From contig JALEGB010000089.1 of the NCBI GenBank assembly GCA_022760355.1, positions 1 to 64,000 of the forward strand: a stretch of 64,000 nt of DNA. The letters run 5' to 3'. Under the pieces are notes generated by a model. That model made no database searches and had not been told where the DNA came from. It was given only the letters and a program-made list of their open reading frames with translations. Below, one piece after another: positions 63,449 to 64,000 of this stretch. Position 1 is the stretch's first letter; each line of letters starts with the position of its first letter. Source of the stretch: Neomegalonema sp. GTDB lineage: Bacteria; Pseudomonadota; Alphaproteobacteria; Rhodobacterales; Rhodobacteraceae. Made by a program: the position numbers and the translations under genes.

Positions 63449-63955
63449 ATGGTTGATTTCTTAAAACTGTTTGGACGCAGCGCCGTGTTTGCGGTGACAG
63501 TTTTGTTGAGCGTTGCGGGCGCTCCGGCGCAGGCGGAAGATCCGAACATTCGCTACGTACGCACGGATGACCCGGAAATGAACGCGGCGATTGCGGCCGC
63601 GCGCAAGAGCCTGCCGGCAATGAAGGCGCTGGTTGCGAAGCATCCAAAAGCGCGGCCGTTTGTGAAAGTCGCCATCGCGCATAGCGCCGGAAAGGAGCAC
63701 ATTTGGATGTTCTTTGAGGGGGTGCGCGAAGGCATGTATGTTGGCGTCATTGCCAACAACGGGAAAATGATCCCTCAAAAAGTGGGCGACTATTTCAAAG
63801 CTAAGCCGGAATGGATCTCTGATTGGATGTTGATGGCCCCGCCTGAGCGGACTGGCGCCATTTACGGCGCGTTTACGCTGCGCGTGCTGTTTAAGCGCCA
63901 TCCTGATGCAGCCCCCGCGGCCTACAAAGCGCGCCTGCAGCCTTTGCCGAAGTAA
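63449..63955 (+). CDS. Secreted DUF2314 protein, paralogue 2
   Basis: This 168-residue paralogue has a signal peptide (cleavage near AQA, residue 27) and the more typical DUF2314 pattern: TDDPEMNAAIAAARKSLPAMKALV, then KEHIWMFFEG, the VGVIANNGKMIPQKVGD stretch, and ISDWM near the end. AGGAGG lies 9 bases before ATG 63449. The pair probably arose by duplication and then diverged. Function unknown. Confidence 0.82.
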   Translation: MVDFLKLFGRSAVFAVTVLLSVAGAPAQAEDPNIRYVRTDDPEMNAAIAAARKSLPAMKALVAKHPKARPFVKVAIAHSAGKEHIWMFFEGVREGMYVGVIANNGKMIPQKVGDYFKAKPEWISDWMLMAPPERTGAIYGAFTLRVLFKRHPDAAPAAYKARLQPLPK

Positions 63956-64000
63956 CGGCGCGCGGCGCGATGCGCGCTTGATCGATGTCGCGGCGACTGG

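Overview
The window is GC-rich chromosomal DNA from an alphaproteobacterium. The main evidence is gene order: dusB-ntrB-ntrC-ntrY-ntrX-trkA-hfq-hflX-(tetR/yciI)-mazG, a fused ispDF gene, a DUF2852 protein, a Fur without the CxxC pair, and the blocks rpsF-rpsR-rplI-dnaB-alr and fabD-fabG-acpP-fabF-mltG are all typical of that class. I cannot place it below class; the Caulobacterales/Hyphomonadales/Parvularculales region is a guess. No phage, transposase, CRISPR array, rRNA or convincing tRNA gene was seen. It is mostly a core-genome segment with a few accessory genes.

Layout. 1-10.7 kb: the tail of an unknown gene, an EAL-CBS-GGDEF protein, alaS, glnE and pepN. 10.9-16.8 kb: a GT39-type membrane glycosyltransferase, a GNAT acetyltransferase, a small Gly-tailed protein, a RecD-like helicase, a DUF2852 membrane protein and a sigma/anti-sigma fusion protein. 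17-21 kb: a four-gene metal ABC importer in sitABCD order behind a Fur/Mur-like box. 21-26 kb (minus strand): rpsF-rpsR-rplI-dnaB-alr and a PNPOx-like protein. 26.4-31.5 kb: fatty-acid synthesis genes and mltG. 31.5-40 kb: an OmpA-domain coiled-coil protein, cysE, a HipB/HipA-like pair and a large AsmA/YhdP-like protein. 40-43.4 kb: bcp, ratA-like, pncC and ispDF. 43.4-60 kb: dusB, the two nitrogen two-component systems, trkA, hfq, hflX, a TetR-YciI unit, mazG, fur, eno and ftsB-like. 60-64 kb: tyrS, anmK and two secreted DUF2314 paralogues.

How the genes work together. NtrB/NtrC and NtrY/NtrX link nitrogen status to transcription, GlnE covalently controls glutamine synthetase, and Hfq acts post-transcriptionally. 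The local Fur could control the sitABCD-like importer through the box at its promoter. FabD/FabG/ACP/FabF build fatty acids, while MltG, Alr, AnmK and the OmpA-domain protein act in cell-wall biology.

The most unusual items are: a single polypeptide joining ECF-sigma-like domains, an anti-sigma-like segment, a membrane helix and a surface-antigen-like domain (15542-16825); a permease with a DtxR-like tail that has lost its metal ligands; a HipA-like protein without kinase catalytic residues; two 16-bp operator copies 32 bp apart beside the tetR gene; an 11+11 bp palindrome before the DUF2852 gene; a three-copy palindromic intergenic repeat; and a repeat-rich dnaB upstream region with DnaA-box-like sites.
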